Made by a program: the position numbers and the translations under genes. Shown here one piece after another: positions 1 through 12,020 of a stretch of 64,000 bases of DNA. The stretch lies in contig VXAY01005685.1 of NCBI GenBank assembly GCA_013399855.1, forward strand, positions 72,138-136,137, in the 5' to 3' direction. The stretch comes from Oxyruncus cristatus. Its lineage: Eukaryota > Chordata > Aves > Passeriformes > Cotingidae. The notes below the pieces were generated by a model. That model ran no database searches. It saw nothing but the letters and a program-made list of their open reading frames with translations, and was not told the origin of the DNA. Within the stretch, counting starts at the first letter, position 1, and every line of letters starts with the position of its first letter.

Positions 1-779
1 GTGTATTGGTGAAATGCAGAGAACTGTTGTAACTGCAAGTGCATCAGTTTATGTTTCCAAAAACCCAGTTCTGAACTTTAGAGAAGCTGGGAGACAAATT
101 ATGATCTTGACCAGACAATCCAGAACTATTCTACTCTAGTAGAGAGTGTTCAACACTTTTTACATATTTTTAATTAATTTATTTAATTTGTCTAAAGTTA
201 TTTATTTAAAGTATGTATTTATTTGTCTTTTTTTTTGTTTTATTTTCATGAGTGATTGATATGAAGAGGTGAAAGTGTATAAAGGCATCAGTTGATGCTA
301 AATTATTTGAATTATTGAAGTAAGCATTTATAATAAACAAGCATGATGATTTTCTAACTGTTCTCTAACTTGGGATCTTCATATGAGTGTGTGTGCAGTG
401 AGTGTGTAAAAAGTATATTTATTCACTTTTTTTTTTGGTCGCATACGATAACGTCTCACTTCATTCTTTAGCAAGGAATGTTGAATGTTAAAATGAGCAG
501 CTCTTGGTGAAAGAACTTTTTCTACTCAAATCACAAAGTTAGTTAGTATTCTTTTTGTCATCCCATTGCTTGGGAAAACACTGAATAATAGACATTATCA
601 CATTCAAAAAATTGATGTGTCCATGACTGACAAAGAAATAGAAGTTGTAGTACATTTTCTAACATTGAGTAATTGTAGACAGGGTTCTTAACAGAGGTGC
701 TGCTGTACTGCCCTGACTTTCACTTCTTAAGGCAGCAGGGGTCAAAATCTGCACCCAAAACTTTACCTCCAACACCAAA
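1..779. other. AT-rich unique sequence, no gene seen
   Basis: This stretch has no ORF of note and no repeat that I recognise. An ATTT-rich segment lies around 165-240 and short T runs lie near 230 and 428. It reads as ordinary intergenic or intronic DNA. Confidence 0.6.
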
Positions 780-1200
780 TTAGAATGTGGAGAAGGAATG
801 GGAGCTGCACCTTTGCTTTTGAAGTGGCTGCAAGTAGATGTCAGTCATACAGTATCTTCCATGCAGGGGGGGCAATAGAAGGAGAAACAAAAAAAGAATA
901 TTTCTGGGAAAACCTTCTACCTTTTTCCACTGCCATAGCTTGCCCAGCTTGATGTAGCCGCACTGCGTTGGTGGCACCAACTCACTGTCCCCTGGAAAAC
1001 AGAGTCTGACTAGAGAATATCTTCCTGAATTTCCGTGGGATTTCTGGATGTGCCCCCACCTGGCTGGAGCTTGGCAGTGCATGTAGCCTGCCCTGGACAC
1101 CTGGGCAGAGTAGCCCAGGCAGGTCCTGGGTGTGGCACAGGCAGAGGCTTGTCCAGATGCGGGGGTGGGCCATGTGACAGTCCCTTTGGCTTCTGAAGGT
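780..1200. other. GC-richer patch with overlapping minus-strand frames, no gene
   Basis: The base composition rises compared with the flanks, and three overlapping minus-strand frames of 81-106 codons stay open across it. Their translations are proline- and cysteine-rich in unrelated ways. They match no family that I know and have no convincing splice structure. Open frames are expected by chance where TA-rich stops are scarce. An old degraded repeat or processed pseudogene is possible but unproven. Confidence 0.4.
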
Positions 1201-1314
1201 GAAATGCTGGCATTCCAAAGGGTGCACGTATCACACTAAAGTTGGAAACCGTTCCATGAAATGTTGGCATTCCAAAGGGTGCACGTATCACACTAAAGTT
1301 GGAAACCGTTCCAA
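1201..1314. repeat. 57-bp tandem duplication, two copies
   Basis: Unit 1 (1201-1257) and unit 2 (1258-1314) are nearly identical. They differ at one internal base (C or T in the seventh position) and at the last base. The unit length is a multiple of three, so a minus-strand frame reads a 19-residue motif twice. That is a by-product and not evidence of coding. The near-identity suggests a recent local duplication or an unresolved assembly repeat. Confidence 0.9.
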
Positions 1315-2217
1315 GGGGAACACTTTGCATGAATTAAGTTCCAGTCATAATTTTAGTTATTTTCAGGTAGATTAGTGCTTTTGAAAGTTTTCTTTACAAG
1401 AAAGACTAGAAGTAAACATAGATAACTACACCTTCCTACTCACGGAAATTAAGGCCACAGATCTGAGTGATCTGTTTTCCAAAAAGAAATATCAGAACTG
1501 CATTAAAAAGAATGTTTCTTCTGTACATGATGATTCTGAGAATAGAAAGCAAAAATTATATCTGAGTGTGTGATGTTTCCTGATTTTAAGGGAATGTTTT
1601 TGATACAGAATTTTAGGTTAGAAACATTGCTTCTGGGAGCCCAAATTTATGTTGAAAATTGAGCTATTGACCTAAATAAGAAATTAACATGGTTTTATTT
1701 TGTGTAATATCTGTAGACCAGGTGAAATGTTTATTTCCCCAAAGCTAGTAAGCTTTGATTTCTGCTAAAGTTTTGATTTTTTTAAGGTCTAGTATGTCAA
1801 GTTGTTGTGCCTGGTAATTCAATATATTGGTTTCACAAATGTTAATGTATTCATAATTATGTTTTCTTGTGCCTAGATCTACCGGTCAACCTACCAGTCT
1901 ATTCCCAGTCTAATGCTATCTTAAATAGCATGGTACAAATAGTGCAAAAAAGGAAACCTACATCAAGCATTTTTTGCATTGATTTTTACAAAAACTGTCA
2001 AAACACATCACAGTGTTATTCATGTCAGCATTTCTCTGAGGCATTCAGTGTTTACATATTAAAAAATCCTTCTTTGTCATCCTAGAGAGGTCTGGCCAAT
2101 CAGTGCCTTCAATTTTGTCTCCATTTTAAATTGTTTTAGACAAACTTATGCTCTTATGTTCTGATTCTGCTCTCTCATTTCACCTATTGTCACATCAGTA
2201 TGATTCTGTCTACTGCT
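1315..2217. other. Unique AT-rich sequence, nothing seen
   Basis: I see no repeat, RNA gene or credible ORF here. A 72-codon plus-strand frame at 1867-2085 has no recognisable similarity or splice context and is treated as chance. Confidence 0.5.
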
Positions 2218-2938
2218 GTGAATGGGTTTAGCAAAGACAGGTCCTGCTTGAATAACTTGATCTCCTTTTCTGGCAAGATGACCCCTCTAGTGGATGAGGG
2301 AAAGGCTGTGGGTTTTGTTGCCCTGGAGTTTAGTAAAGTCTCGGGACCATTTTCCACGGCATTCTGCTGGAGACACTGGCTCATCAGGGCCTGGATGGGT
2401 GTGCTCTTTGCTGGGTAAAACACTGTCTGGAGGTCCAGGCCCAGAGCGTGATGGTGAATGGAGTTACAACCACCTGGTAGCTGGTCACCAGTGGTGTTCC
2501 CCAGGGTTCAGGACTGGGGTCAGTTCTGTTTTATGAGAGGACTGAGGGAGCTGGGATTGTTTAGCCTGCAGAAGAGGAGTCTCGGGGAGACCTTACTGCT
2601 CTCTACAACTACGTGAAAGGAGGATGTATCAAAGTGGGGATTGGTCTCTTCCTATAGGTAACAAGTGACAGGATGAGAGGCAATGGCCTCAAGTTGCGGC
2701 AAGGGAGGTTTAGATTGGATACTGAAAAAAATCTCTTTATGAACAGGGTTGTCAAGCACTGGAACAGGCTGCCCTGTGAAGTGGTTGATTCTCCATCCCT
2801 GGAGGTATTTAAAAGTTGTGAAGGTGTGGCACTTGGGGACATCGTTTAGTGGTGGACTTGGCAGTGCTGGATTAGCAAATAAACTTGATGATCTTAATAC
2901 TCTTTTACAACTTAAATGTTTCTATGATTCTATGACGT
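2218..2938 (+). mobile_element. CR1 LINE fragment, 5'-truncated and internally deleted
   Basis: The element is in sense orientation. The part from about 2220 to 2420 translates to a degenerate CR1 reverse-transcriptase segment: residues resembling the pre-motif-A region (SCLNNLISF, LVDEGKAV) are followed by a decayed LEFSKV where the catalytic motif A is expected. Frameshifts and stops follow. Around 2533 the sequence jumps directly to the C-terminal and 3' untranslated part of CR1, so the segment with the catalytic DD motif is missing. The element ends in two ATTCTATG-type octamers at about 2922-2938. It is non-functional and fairly old. CR1 does not make clear target duplications and none is seen. 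Confidence 0.9.
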
Positions 2939-4780
2939 GAAAAATATAACAATATCAAGAGTTGGGCCCTTGATTTTGGCTGAATTAAAAATTACATAAA
3001 TAAGTGCAGATAGTCTTTATTTAATTTCTAATTCATCTGTTCTGGTCCAGCTCCTAGTTCAGCATGTAGAAATATGTTGTGTCAGACTCTCTTTTCACCT
3101 TGCAAAGGTTATGATTTATTTTTAGATTTCCAGATTATTTGTGCTACTTTTTAAAGACCTCTCCTAAAGTTTACAGAGTGCCTACCTGTTCTCTGTTAAC
3201 TGCCCCCAGTTCTCAATGCCCATAGCCATAGGACTTCAGTGTTGATGCTCAGTCACAGATTTCAATATTCCAAAGCACCAAACAATAAAAACCCAATAGA
3301 TTTTATACATTGTTATCATTATTGCACAGACTAATGCTTCCAGCACATACGAGTGTTTCAAATATCCTTGGGGGCTTGTGACTACTACTGAGTACCTTGG
3401 TAAACCATAACACAATCAAACCTTTACTCACAGCATCACAATCCATGTGAAACAGCCATTGACACAATAAGGTGTTGATGACACTCCTCAAAAAGTAAGA
3501 GGAAGCTATACCACCTGATGGCAAGGTGACACGCCGGCTGTGTGCTCTCTCTGGGGGATCATAAAGCTGTATCTGCACTTCAGGGATGGACTTTGCCCCA
3601 GGACTATCTGGGAAGGTCAGAACACCTTGGTCCAACTGTGCAATATTTCCCTTGAAACTGTGCAAAGATTTATCTCGCTGTCACATCCCCCAAACCTCTG
3701 AAGCAGCAAGTTCAAATTCCCCGTGGTGCTACTTGCAATTTTCAGTGCTGTTTTTATATTGCAGGCAATTTGTTCCCTGCCTTCACTACGTTTTCTCTCT
3801 AGTTTACTACATGCAAAGGTATAAATGTAGCATATTCTAAAAAAATAGAAAAATATTGAAGGTGAAATGGTTTCTGGGATCTTTTTCTCTTTTTTAGATT
3901 GATTAAAAAAAAACCTGTAAGGATTTATTAGATCATCTTTAAATTCACTTTACAGACCTCTAGGTCCTATTTTGACAACTCTGGTTAAAAAGTAGGATTT
4001 GCGTGATGATTTCGTTTACCTAAATGTCATCAGCTGATGAAATTCCTAGTTCACAGGAAACTGATTTTATAATGATTAAAAACTTGCTAGGTACCTTTGC
4101 TGGTATACTTTTAGATGTGTTATTCATCAAATAGCAAAAATACCGAATTACTTGAAACTTAAGTGCTAATTAACCCAATAAAGCAAAAATAATTATCTTT
4201 TTGACATCTTGCCAAATATTCACCAAGATAAATTTATACTTCTTTAGACTGGATCATGTAAATCCCTCACAGAAGACATTTAAACCCATGCCTATTAGGA
4301 GAAAGTCCAAGGTGGATTACACCATTTTTGATGACAACTGTTGTTTTTGCATGTTGTGGAAGCAAAGGAAGTTCCCCATGTGAGAGTAGCTTTCTGCTTC
4401 AGGAAAACATCACGGATACTGACCAGAACACAAGGAAAAACAAGCATTAATAAAAATTAAGTCAAAAAGTAAGGGATTTTAAAACACTGCAATTTTTAAG
4501 ACTGCAACATTATTTCCACGTTTGTTATTTTTTCATCTTTGATGTTCATTTATTTCATGTCTTCAGGGTCGTTTCATGTCTTCAAGGTTTCCACCACTAG
4601 GGTTAGAAATCTGCTTTTATTTTTGTTAATGAAACACGAGCTTCTCAAGTGAGATCACAATCGTAGCACCCAAAGCAGTAAGAAAAATGTTAAAAGTTAT
4701 AAATTCTAATAATTTGAATAGAAAAATTGCAGAACACACGCCTGGGTAATATACACCTGTAAATGTCATGCATGCACATG
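2939..4780. other. Unique sequence, no gene supported
   Basis: A 120-codon minus-strand frame (3303-3665) lies here, but its translation has no known motif and no supporting splice sites. A 14-bp perfect palindrome centred on the E-box CAGCTG lies at 4027-4040. The rest is AT-rich single-copy DNA. Confidence 0.5.
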
Positions 4781-4857
4781 CAGACACACACACACATATG
4801 TATTTATCTGTATACACAGATGGATAAATATATATGTGTGCATGCATATACACACAA
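4781..4857. repeat. Imperfect CA/TA microsatellite
   Basis: A short CA run (about 4784-4795) continues into interrupted alternating purine-pyrimidine sequence (TATG, TGTG, CATATA, CACACA). It is a decayed dinucleotide repeat. Confidence 0.8.
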
Positions 4858-6265
4858 CCCCCTGGGTAAATATATCTGAGTGATACAACACAGGAACTAT
4901 TCACAGCAAGCAGCAAGAATGTCTAGAAAAGAGCATCTGCGATATGTAGAATACACACTCCAGTTTAGAGATAGTATTTATTGACAGATGTCCAATATTT
5001 TCCCTATCATCTCAGATTTAGATATTTATGAGTTTCTACTAATTGTGTAGTTTTTAACATAAAAAAGGAGCAAACCTGTGACAAGGACATGTGACCTTTT
5101 ATGAGCACATATGTAACTGGAACAAGGGGAAAAAAAAAAAATCTGTGTCTTTTAACTAGTATTTTTGTGTTACAGGATTCTTGTCTGTGCAATCCTAAAT
5201 AATGGAAGCACTATAAAGTGTGCTTGGAGCAAGTGATGGGAGAAAATTAAAATGGAAATTAAAGGTGCAAAAGGCACTGAGTAATCAGAAGGTACTTGGT
5301 GTTCTTGTGTGCTGCTAATAAAGTGAGAATGCCCTTTCTGAGCTGGCAGAGCAAAGGTTTTTCAGTCATCACACTTAAAATAACTAGCAATATAAACAGA
5401 TTTTAGCATTCACCATGAAGCTCCACCTGTTATTTGCTTATCCTATTTGTAATACAAGGCACCTGTTTGTTAAAATTTGGATCCAGGCGTAATTCAGGAG
5501 GCTCAGGTGAAATTAGGCTGGCTTTGATAAATCCCTGGTGGAAGGCTATACTGCCAAGAGAGGGTTTTCCAGAATTTTGAGGTGTTTTATGAGAATAGTA
5601 GCTGATAAAAATCGCCAAACAAGTAAGAGTCCAATAAACAATAACAGTACTTTTCTCATGACTGCTTCTGAAATACTGGGCAGCACTCAGCAATATGCTA
5701 ACTAGAAAGATATTGATCAATTAGAGAGAATTTAGCAAAGAGCAACAAATTAATTACTAGAGGACGGTGAGGATTTAGGAGATGGATTAAAGGTGCTCAA
5801 TTAGGTCTGTGATGACTAAAGAAAGCGAGAAATTGTGTTCAGATAAACCTCTCACATTTGCTCAGGTTCAGTGTCTGATGTGGTGCTATGTGGTTCATAT
5901 AACAAAGGATGTATACCAGGTCAAAAAGATGTCACATTTGCTTATGTGAGAAGGGTGATCCATCATTTCCAGGAGGAGCAGGGGAACACGCCTTCATTTG
6001 AAGCTGAATGGCACACAGGTGGCTGCAGCTCTGTTTTCCTGCCTCCCTCACCCTCTGGGACCTCACCTGTCATCTGCTCAGAGATTCATATATGGTTCTG
6101 ATACTGCATCACAAATGGCCCTCCAGTAAGACCTCAGCCATATGGGAGTGTGAAGAGGGGGCAGCACGATGAGTCTCATGATGAGTGAGCAAGATTCGAT
6201 GGGTGAGAAATGTGTGAAGGTTGCTAGCTGCATGCAAGGAGAAGTATTTAATGCCTTGTGGGAAG
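4858..6265. other. Unique sequence, nothing seen
   Basis: The short frames here (61-96 codons) have no recognisable similarity. There is an A run near 5129-5141. No RNA gene or mobile element was identified. Confidence 0.5.
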
Positions 6266-6345
6266 ATATAACTAAGAATAAAATTAAGAAAATAAAATTT
6301 AGTCCATATAGCTAAGAATAAAATAAAGAGATTAAAATTTAGTCT
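6266..6345. repeat. 40-bp imperfect tandem duplication, two copies
   Basis: The units at 6266-6305 and 6306-6345 share a common pattern: ATAT, then CTAAGAATAAAAT, then AAAATTTAGTC. They differ at several positions. The divergence between units suggests an older event than the 57-bp duplication at 1.2 kb. Confidence 0.8.
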
Positions 6346-7923
6346 ATCAAAAAAACAAATCACAAGAACAGAACACAAAAGTGTATTCTGCTGAGGAATT
6401 GCCTCCTGAGTTAATCTGGAGGATGATTCACCACTGGTATTTTTAACATTATTCTGTATGAAACACTAGAAAATGTGCTTTTGGGACTAAGCCTCCCTTA
6501 GCAGAGAAATGGGCTTCATGATCAATGAATCTCTGGTGTCTGCAATTTTCTGAGAATATTCTAAACAATGTTCATTTCTGCCCTAGAAAGTGCTACTGCT
6601 GAGCAAGAAGAATCTGTGTGCTGATCCCATGAAAACAGTGAAGCACAATGAAAAAGAGCTTGTGAGTAATAATTAGAGGTATTAGCTAATAGACTAATAA
6701 TGTTTTTGTCATTATGTGGGGTGGGGAAGAGAAGGATGAAGGCAGGCCTCGTGCCAGAAGCTCTGAGTCACAATTAAATCCTATGCTGCAATCTCGCAGC
6801 ATTTCCCTTTTATGGTGCCTGCCAGTTGTGTCCCCACTAAGAACATGTGGATACTTCCTCTTCTTCCCCCTTGCACTGGTATCTCCTCGTCTCTGCACAT
6901 GGAGAGCAGGCACAACACCTCTATCCTTCAAATGTCAGCTATTAACACTCTATGGTTTTCTTTTCTACCTTCTCCCAGAGAAGTCACCGGACTTCCTTCC
7001 CTTACAACAGCTCCCTTCCTTCTCATGGGTAGAAAGGGCTTGTCTGAGGGTGTAATTTGTTTTTTGTGTCTCATCTCTCACTGGAAAAAGCCATCAGCAC
7101 TAGGAACTCCTTCATGGGCCTGACTCATATCTCCTGCATGGATGTTGGTTCTTCAGGGAGAGAGAAATCCCTGGTTTGGGCTCTTCACTTTAGTCCTTTC
7201 CTCTCTGCACTCACACACAGCCCGGGAAGAGTCTGGCATTGAGAGGATTCCCTGCTTAGTTGCTCTCCAAGTCTGACGCAGGCATTTTTTTTTCTTTTTC
7301 TCTTCTCAAGCTTCTCTGTGTGTTTTCAGTTGTTTGCCATCACACTGTCCATTTTTTCCTGTTACCCTTCCCCTACAGGAGACCAAATGGATTTTCAGGT
7401 ATGGTACATACATATGGATGTGTATCTTTTGAAAGAGTAACATGACATGGTACAAACATGCAGTTGTAGGGATGGCAATCATGGGACTGAGGAGGCAATA
7501 AGTTGTGACCAGTTCTTGTGGTCAGAAGATGACCAGGGAAGGATGTGTTTCTAGTTTGGGGTAACAGCTCAAGTTGACATGGAAATTAGAGCTGTATCGC
7601 TGACATTGGATTCCTGGTGCTATTACTTGTACAAGTATCCATTCTTTTGCATGTTTTTCAGCTTTCTCAATGGTCTAATTTCTAAAACACAGTGACAGAA
7701 CAAAATAAAGAGGGAGGACTTGTTTTGTAGTTATCAATATTATAAGTTCTATAATGTTTATCTTGCTTATTAAACTGTTGAAGTGTTTATCAAGAGCTTG
7801 TTAAACCTTCTGAACAGCAGTGATGACCTGCTGAAGCAGGGAATATTGATGCTTTTGTGAATCAATTGGTGGAGCCTTAGAGAGCTCCTGATAGCCTCCA
7901 GGATGAATCTAGATGCCAATAAC
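6346..7923. other. Unique sequence surrounding the weak exon candidate
   Basis: Apart from the candidate at 6587-6661, this holds overlapping plus-strand frames (6714-7123) in a pyrimidine-rich region, with no recognisable protein. A strong acceptor (CCCCTACAG ending at 7378) is followed 20 nt later by GTATGG, a micro-exon-like arrangement that is probably accidental. Confidence 0.4.
6587..6661 (+). other. Candidate internal exon (weak), 75 nt, phase 0-0
   Basis: A pyrimidine-rich acceptor ending in CCCTAG lies just upstream and a GTGAGT donor lies just downstream. The 75 nt between them are open in one frame and encode 25 residues beginning KVLLLSKKNLCADP. Phase 0 at both ends would be compatible with the better candidate at 22324-22449. 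The CADP tetrapeptide recalls the last exon of chemokines, but the tryptophan that normally follows and a cysteine-bearing upstream exon are not seen, so I make no such call. Paired splice-like signals this short also arise by chance. Confidence 0.15.
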
Positions 7924-7972
7924 AAAAAAAAAAAAAAAAAAAGAAACAAACCAAAACCCAAAAAAACCCAAC
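7924..7972. repeat. Poly-A and A/C-rich low-complexity tract
   Basis: A run of 19 A residues (7924-7942) passes into CCAAAA-type sequence. No retroposed body was recognised to its left, so it is classed as low complexity and not as the tail of an identified retrocopy. Confidence 0.8.
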
Positions 7973-8199
7973 ACCTCACGAAGTTTGAATAAAAATCTTT
8001 CTGTCAACTTGAATGATAGGTGATGCATAGCTAATCATAACTGTGCCAGCAAATCTGTCAGCTCTGTTTTATCTAGAAAGTGCTGCCTTGTGCTCATAAA
8101 GGTTAAACTGCCTCTGTGCCTTCTTAAAATCTCTGTTCTCTACAACTGTGCTAGAAGTTAAAATTCAAATGCTGGTATGGTTTAACCATTTAATAGATA

Positions 8200-8475
8200 A
8201 TCATAGAACCAACTGGGTTGGAAAGGACCTCTGAGATCACCAAGTTCAACCCTTGATCCACTACCACCGTGGTTACCAGACCATGGCACTAAGTGCCACA
8301 TCCAGCTTCATCTTAAAAACCTCCAGGGACAGTGAAACCACCACTTCCCTGGGCAACCCATTCCAATGTCTGATTATCCTCTCTGTAAAGAATTTCTTCC
8401 TAATATCCAACCCTAAACCTCCCATGGCACAGCTTGAGACCATGCCCTCTTGGCCTACTGTTGGTTGCCTGGGAG
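8200..8475 (-). mobile_element. CR1 LINE 3' fragment
   Basis: The reverse-oriented 3' end begins with ATCATAGAAC and the conserved GGGTTGGAAAGGACCTCTGAGATCA block. The minus-strand frame reads the CR1 ORF2 C-terminus (a [15 protein letters not shown] stretch) before the 3' untranslated region. It is 5'-truncated near 8475, where an AT microsatellite starts. It is closely related to the copy at 41839-42731, judged by the shared 3' block. Confidence 0.93.
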
Positions 8476-8568
8476 TAATACATACATATATATATATATA
8501 TATATAAAAAAAATNNNNNNNTGGGAGTAATACATACATATATATATATATATATATAAAAAATTCTT
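8476..8568. repeat. AT microsatellite with 7-N gap and duplicated contig ends
   Basis: The sequence TGGGAGTAATACATACATAT followed by an AT run and A tract occurs at 8470-8514 and again immediately after the N run (8515-8521), from 8522 onward. A short N run between two copies of the same end sequence is typical of contig ends that overlap in reality but were not merged. The second copy may therefore not exist in the genome. Confidence 0.85.
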
Positions 8569-11500
8569 TTTTGTTCTGGAACTTGGAAACTGAAATAGCC
8601 TAAAATATTTATATTTGACCTTCTAGGTTTTCTCTAGTGTTTCTGTGCTGTATTCCATTCCAGTTCAATAAAAGTTGCCTCAAAACTTTATCAGAAAAAT
8701 TCAGTGGGTTCATTTATAAACTTGAGGTTAAGGCCCAGGAGATAAAGATGGAGACTGCAGTAAGAGTTGCTCAGTTTCATGTAATTGTCCTATTATACCA
8801 AAGAAATTCAGTCTCCAAATTGAATTTAACTTCTTATCTATAAAAATAATTCTCTACCTGCCAAGAACTTCAGTAGTGTGATAATGTCTCAACAATATGG
8901 GTTGCCACATAATTTTTTTTCCAACAGTAAAAATTCTAGGGTCATTAAGTGGGAAAGCAAAAGGAGAGATGTTTTAAATGTAATTGTTTTAGCATTATTT
9001 TTCCCATGCAACCAATACATAAAATTTTGTTTATTTGACTGTTGACATTTCTTTTGGTACAGAAGGGTCTTTAATTTAATAAGGGAATATTATTTAGCCC
9101 ACAAATTCAATGTAGACAGTAGAATTGAGTTTATTACATGAAACTGAGCAGCAAATAACTTTTAATGTGTTTCCTGTACCTTTCACCAGTAACACTAGCA
9201 TATGGTGTTTTCTTATCAGAAATGAATTATGAAGTCTTTCTTCCAGCCAAAATATAGGAGTTAAAACCACGAATGAGTAGAACTTAGGAAAACTAATCAT
9301 AATAAAAAAGGTTCTTCTAATCTTGACAAAGTATAGCAAGATACTCCACCCAGAAATCACCTGAAGATAAAAAAATAAAAAAAGAAGTTTAAGAAGACTT
9401 TATTTTGAAATTATTTTTTGTTCCTCATGTAATTAATGCAGATATTAACCTGGTATATTGGGCATTGTTCTTCATCAACTCTGAATATTATCGTCTGGCA
9501 TATAAGAAGAAAGACTTTATAGGACAACTTTGTTAAGATCAGAAAGCAACCTAAATCATTTGTATGTAGAGTGTGCTATGCAATTTTAATTCTAATTTTG
9601 ATTGGTTGTATCAATGACCCGTTGACTCTAGACTAGTGTGCTTGGGAGATTTGCAGTCATGGATTAGCATTGCAAAGACTTCAATAAAAGTGGGAAAATA
9701 AAGGCAGCTACTGATAGTAGATGATTTGAGCTACAGTAAAATTGGAAGACACTAATATCCCGTTAATACTTCTTTTAGCCTTTTTTTCCTAATTGCCTTT
9801 TGTCCTCTTACATAAATAGGATCCTTGCATTCATTTTTTAAGCACATAACATTGTCTGATCTTCCAAAATGGACTAGAATACTGTATTTTTCTCCCTTGT
9901 TTTTCCTAGCACAGTTACAGTCATTGTTAGGTCTCCCCCGACAAGTTCCTATTATATTCGACAACTGGACTTGGATTCATTTTCCCTACAAGGCAGTCTG
10001 CTGTGCTAATGGCCAAGCAATCAGGTCACCTTTTGAAACTACAATTACAGTGCTTGATTGGCAGATATATATATTAAAAATAATGTTTTCCTTATGGCTT
10101 TTATTTTCGTCTGTACTCTAATATCTGTCTTCTCTCGCTAGTTTATTAACTGTGGGAGCGTATGTATATGAAAGCAACTGTGCCTCCAATCCCTTGTCCT
10201 ACTTGTAATATTCCTCTCTCAGCTCTCTTTTTCAGAATCAGTTATATACTGAACTTTAAATGCTGCCTTTCCAGTTCTTTTCAGTTGTACAAAGCTGCTC
10301 TGTTACCCTTCCAGCTCAATTTGGAGCCTTCCAGCCAGGGCTCTGTCACTTCAGTTTCCATCCTCAGCCTCGCACCCTTGCCCACCACTGACATTACAGA
10401 GGGGTGGCAGGCTGGATATTGCCTCTTCTGGCTCTTCTGTGCTGCTGTACAGACACATCAGGAGCATCATCCTGCCTCAGGCTGGGTGACCACGAAATTT
10501 TCTCCACATTGCAACATGTGGTTTGCTGAACAAGAAAGACCAGACTTCTGAAATGGCTCTGCAGGTGGTTTCCTGGAGGGGCATATTTGTGTGTTCTGAC
10601 CAGGTCTTAGGCCTGAGTCCTTCTACACTATACTTAAGTGCCTGGTATTGTGCTCTGATAGACTCTGATACAAATGAAGGAAGAGGGTAACCTATAGGGG
10701 AACACCGGGACCGCAGAGATTATGGTTCTGTCATTTCTTCTTGGCTTCATATATTTGAAAGTAGAGTAAGACACAGCCCAGGTCAGCTTGTTCTGTTGTT
10801 GGTTATAGTCAGCTCCCAGTCACTCCAGTGTAACACTCTCAGGATTACGGGAATCCCATTAGGGATCATTCCTTCACATGAAGTTAGTCCTAAATATGAA
10901 ATACTATCATGAGTTTATTGACTGAGATTAGTACTTCATTAAAACAAGTGGGAGAAGAAAAGTGCAGGAAATAGATTGCTTCCCCTTTTTGACAATGGGT
11001 TCCCAAACAAATAACTCGCCAAAATTCCTTTTTAGTTACAGAAGGGATTTTTTTATTTTTTTTGTATGGTTTTGATAGCTGTTGCTTCCTGCACCAGTTC
11101 AGGCTTCTTCCCTGTCTATTCCATATTCTGGATTTCCCCTGAGTTTTGCTGGATTTATTGTGAGTCTTTTTTGGTTGGTTGCTGGTTGTTGCTATACCTT
11201 AGTCCTCATATCCTGGGATAACTTTAGTGCATGTCACTACACACCCTGGGTAGTTGCCATTTAGTTGTTTACTACATGACAATCAACTGAAGAACAAATC
11301 ACATTTCATTTGGAAGAAAAGGTTAAGAAGGCACTTAAAAATTTTTGACAGAGGGTTTTTTTAAAATTTTGCATTCTTTAAATGCTTTTAATGTCAGAAT
11401 CTGAAATGTGTAATTAACATGTTTTTTTGGGAGATTTTCATTGCAGTGACATAGAGCTGAGCCCCGGAACCCCTTACTCCGTGTCTGATTTGAAAAAAAT

Positions 11501-11995
11501 ATGATTCAAAATAAAACTCTCAATTCTACGTGCTCATTAAAATTGTTCTCATCCTAATAATCCAGATAAAGTACAGAGAAATTATTGCTTAGTGCTTTCC
11601 CCTACACTTGCAAAGAAGGTCTGAAGAAGGGTCTTTGTCATGTGAATGAAAAGATCCTCTCCCAATTTTCTTTAAAGGCTTTAATTTTCTCATTATCAGA
11701 ATGGTTTACACCATATCTTCTTTCCATTATCAAGGCTTCAGGATACAGACCAGCAGCAATTTAAAAGCACTCTCTCACTTCTGTACCTGCTAACAGAGAT
11801 GCAGGCAAACTTCTGCTGTACAGATTCTTCTTCTCTTACTGCTTTTTATTCTGACTCATCCACTGCACCTTGAAAATTACAGTTCTCTTCATTCAGCTGG
11901 AGACTGTATTATTTTCCTATTTTATCTTTCTTAGAATCAGTATATTTTGCAGAAATCAGGGGTTTTTTTATTAAACATGACTAGCATCTAAGCCA
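8569..11995. other. Unique sequence, no gene supported
   Basis: Frames of 60-129 codons occur, the largest at 10162-10551 on the plus strand. None shows a domain, a signal peptide or splice signals that I would trust. No repeat was recognised. The 10000-10070 stretch is a mildly conserved-looking homeodomain-type AT sequence, without firm support. Confidence 0.5.
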
Positions 11996-12020
11996 GAAAA
12001 AAAAAAAAAATATAAAAAAG
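11996..12020. repeat. A-rich homopolymer tract
   Basis: A run of about 14 A residues is followed by TATAAAAAAG. It is simple low-complexity sequence. Confidence 0.7.

Noticed and set aside
780..1330. Minus-strand frames with a doubled 19-residue motif
   Set aside because: The protein-level repeat follows directly from the 57-bp DNA duplication. There is no homology or splice support for a gene.
3303..3665. 120-codon minus-strand frame
   Set aside because: No recognisable domain, signal peptide or splice structure. The length is within chance expectation for 64 kb on two strands.
3706..3722. GTTCAAATTCC, resembling a tRNA B box
   Set aside because: No cloverleaf arms or A box at the correct distance upstream.
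7379..7398. 20-nt micro-exon between a strong acceptor and GTATGG
   Set aside because: Too short to judge, not a multiple of three, and strong pyrimidine tracts are frequent here by composition.
10162..10551. 129-codon plus-strand frame
   Set aside because: No motif or homology recognised, and the composition follows the local pyrimidine bias.
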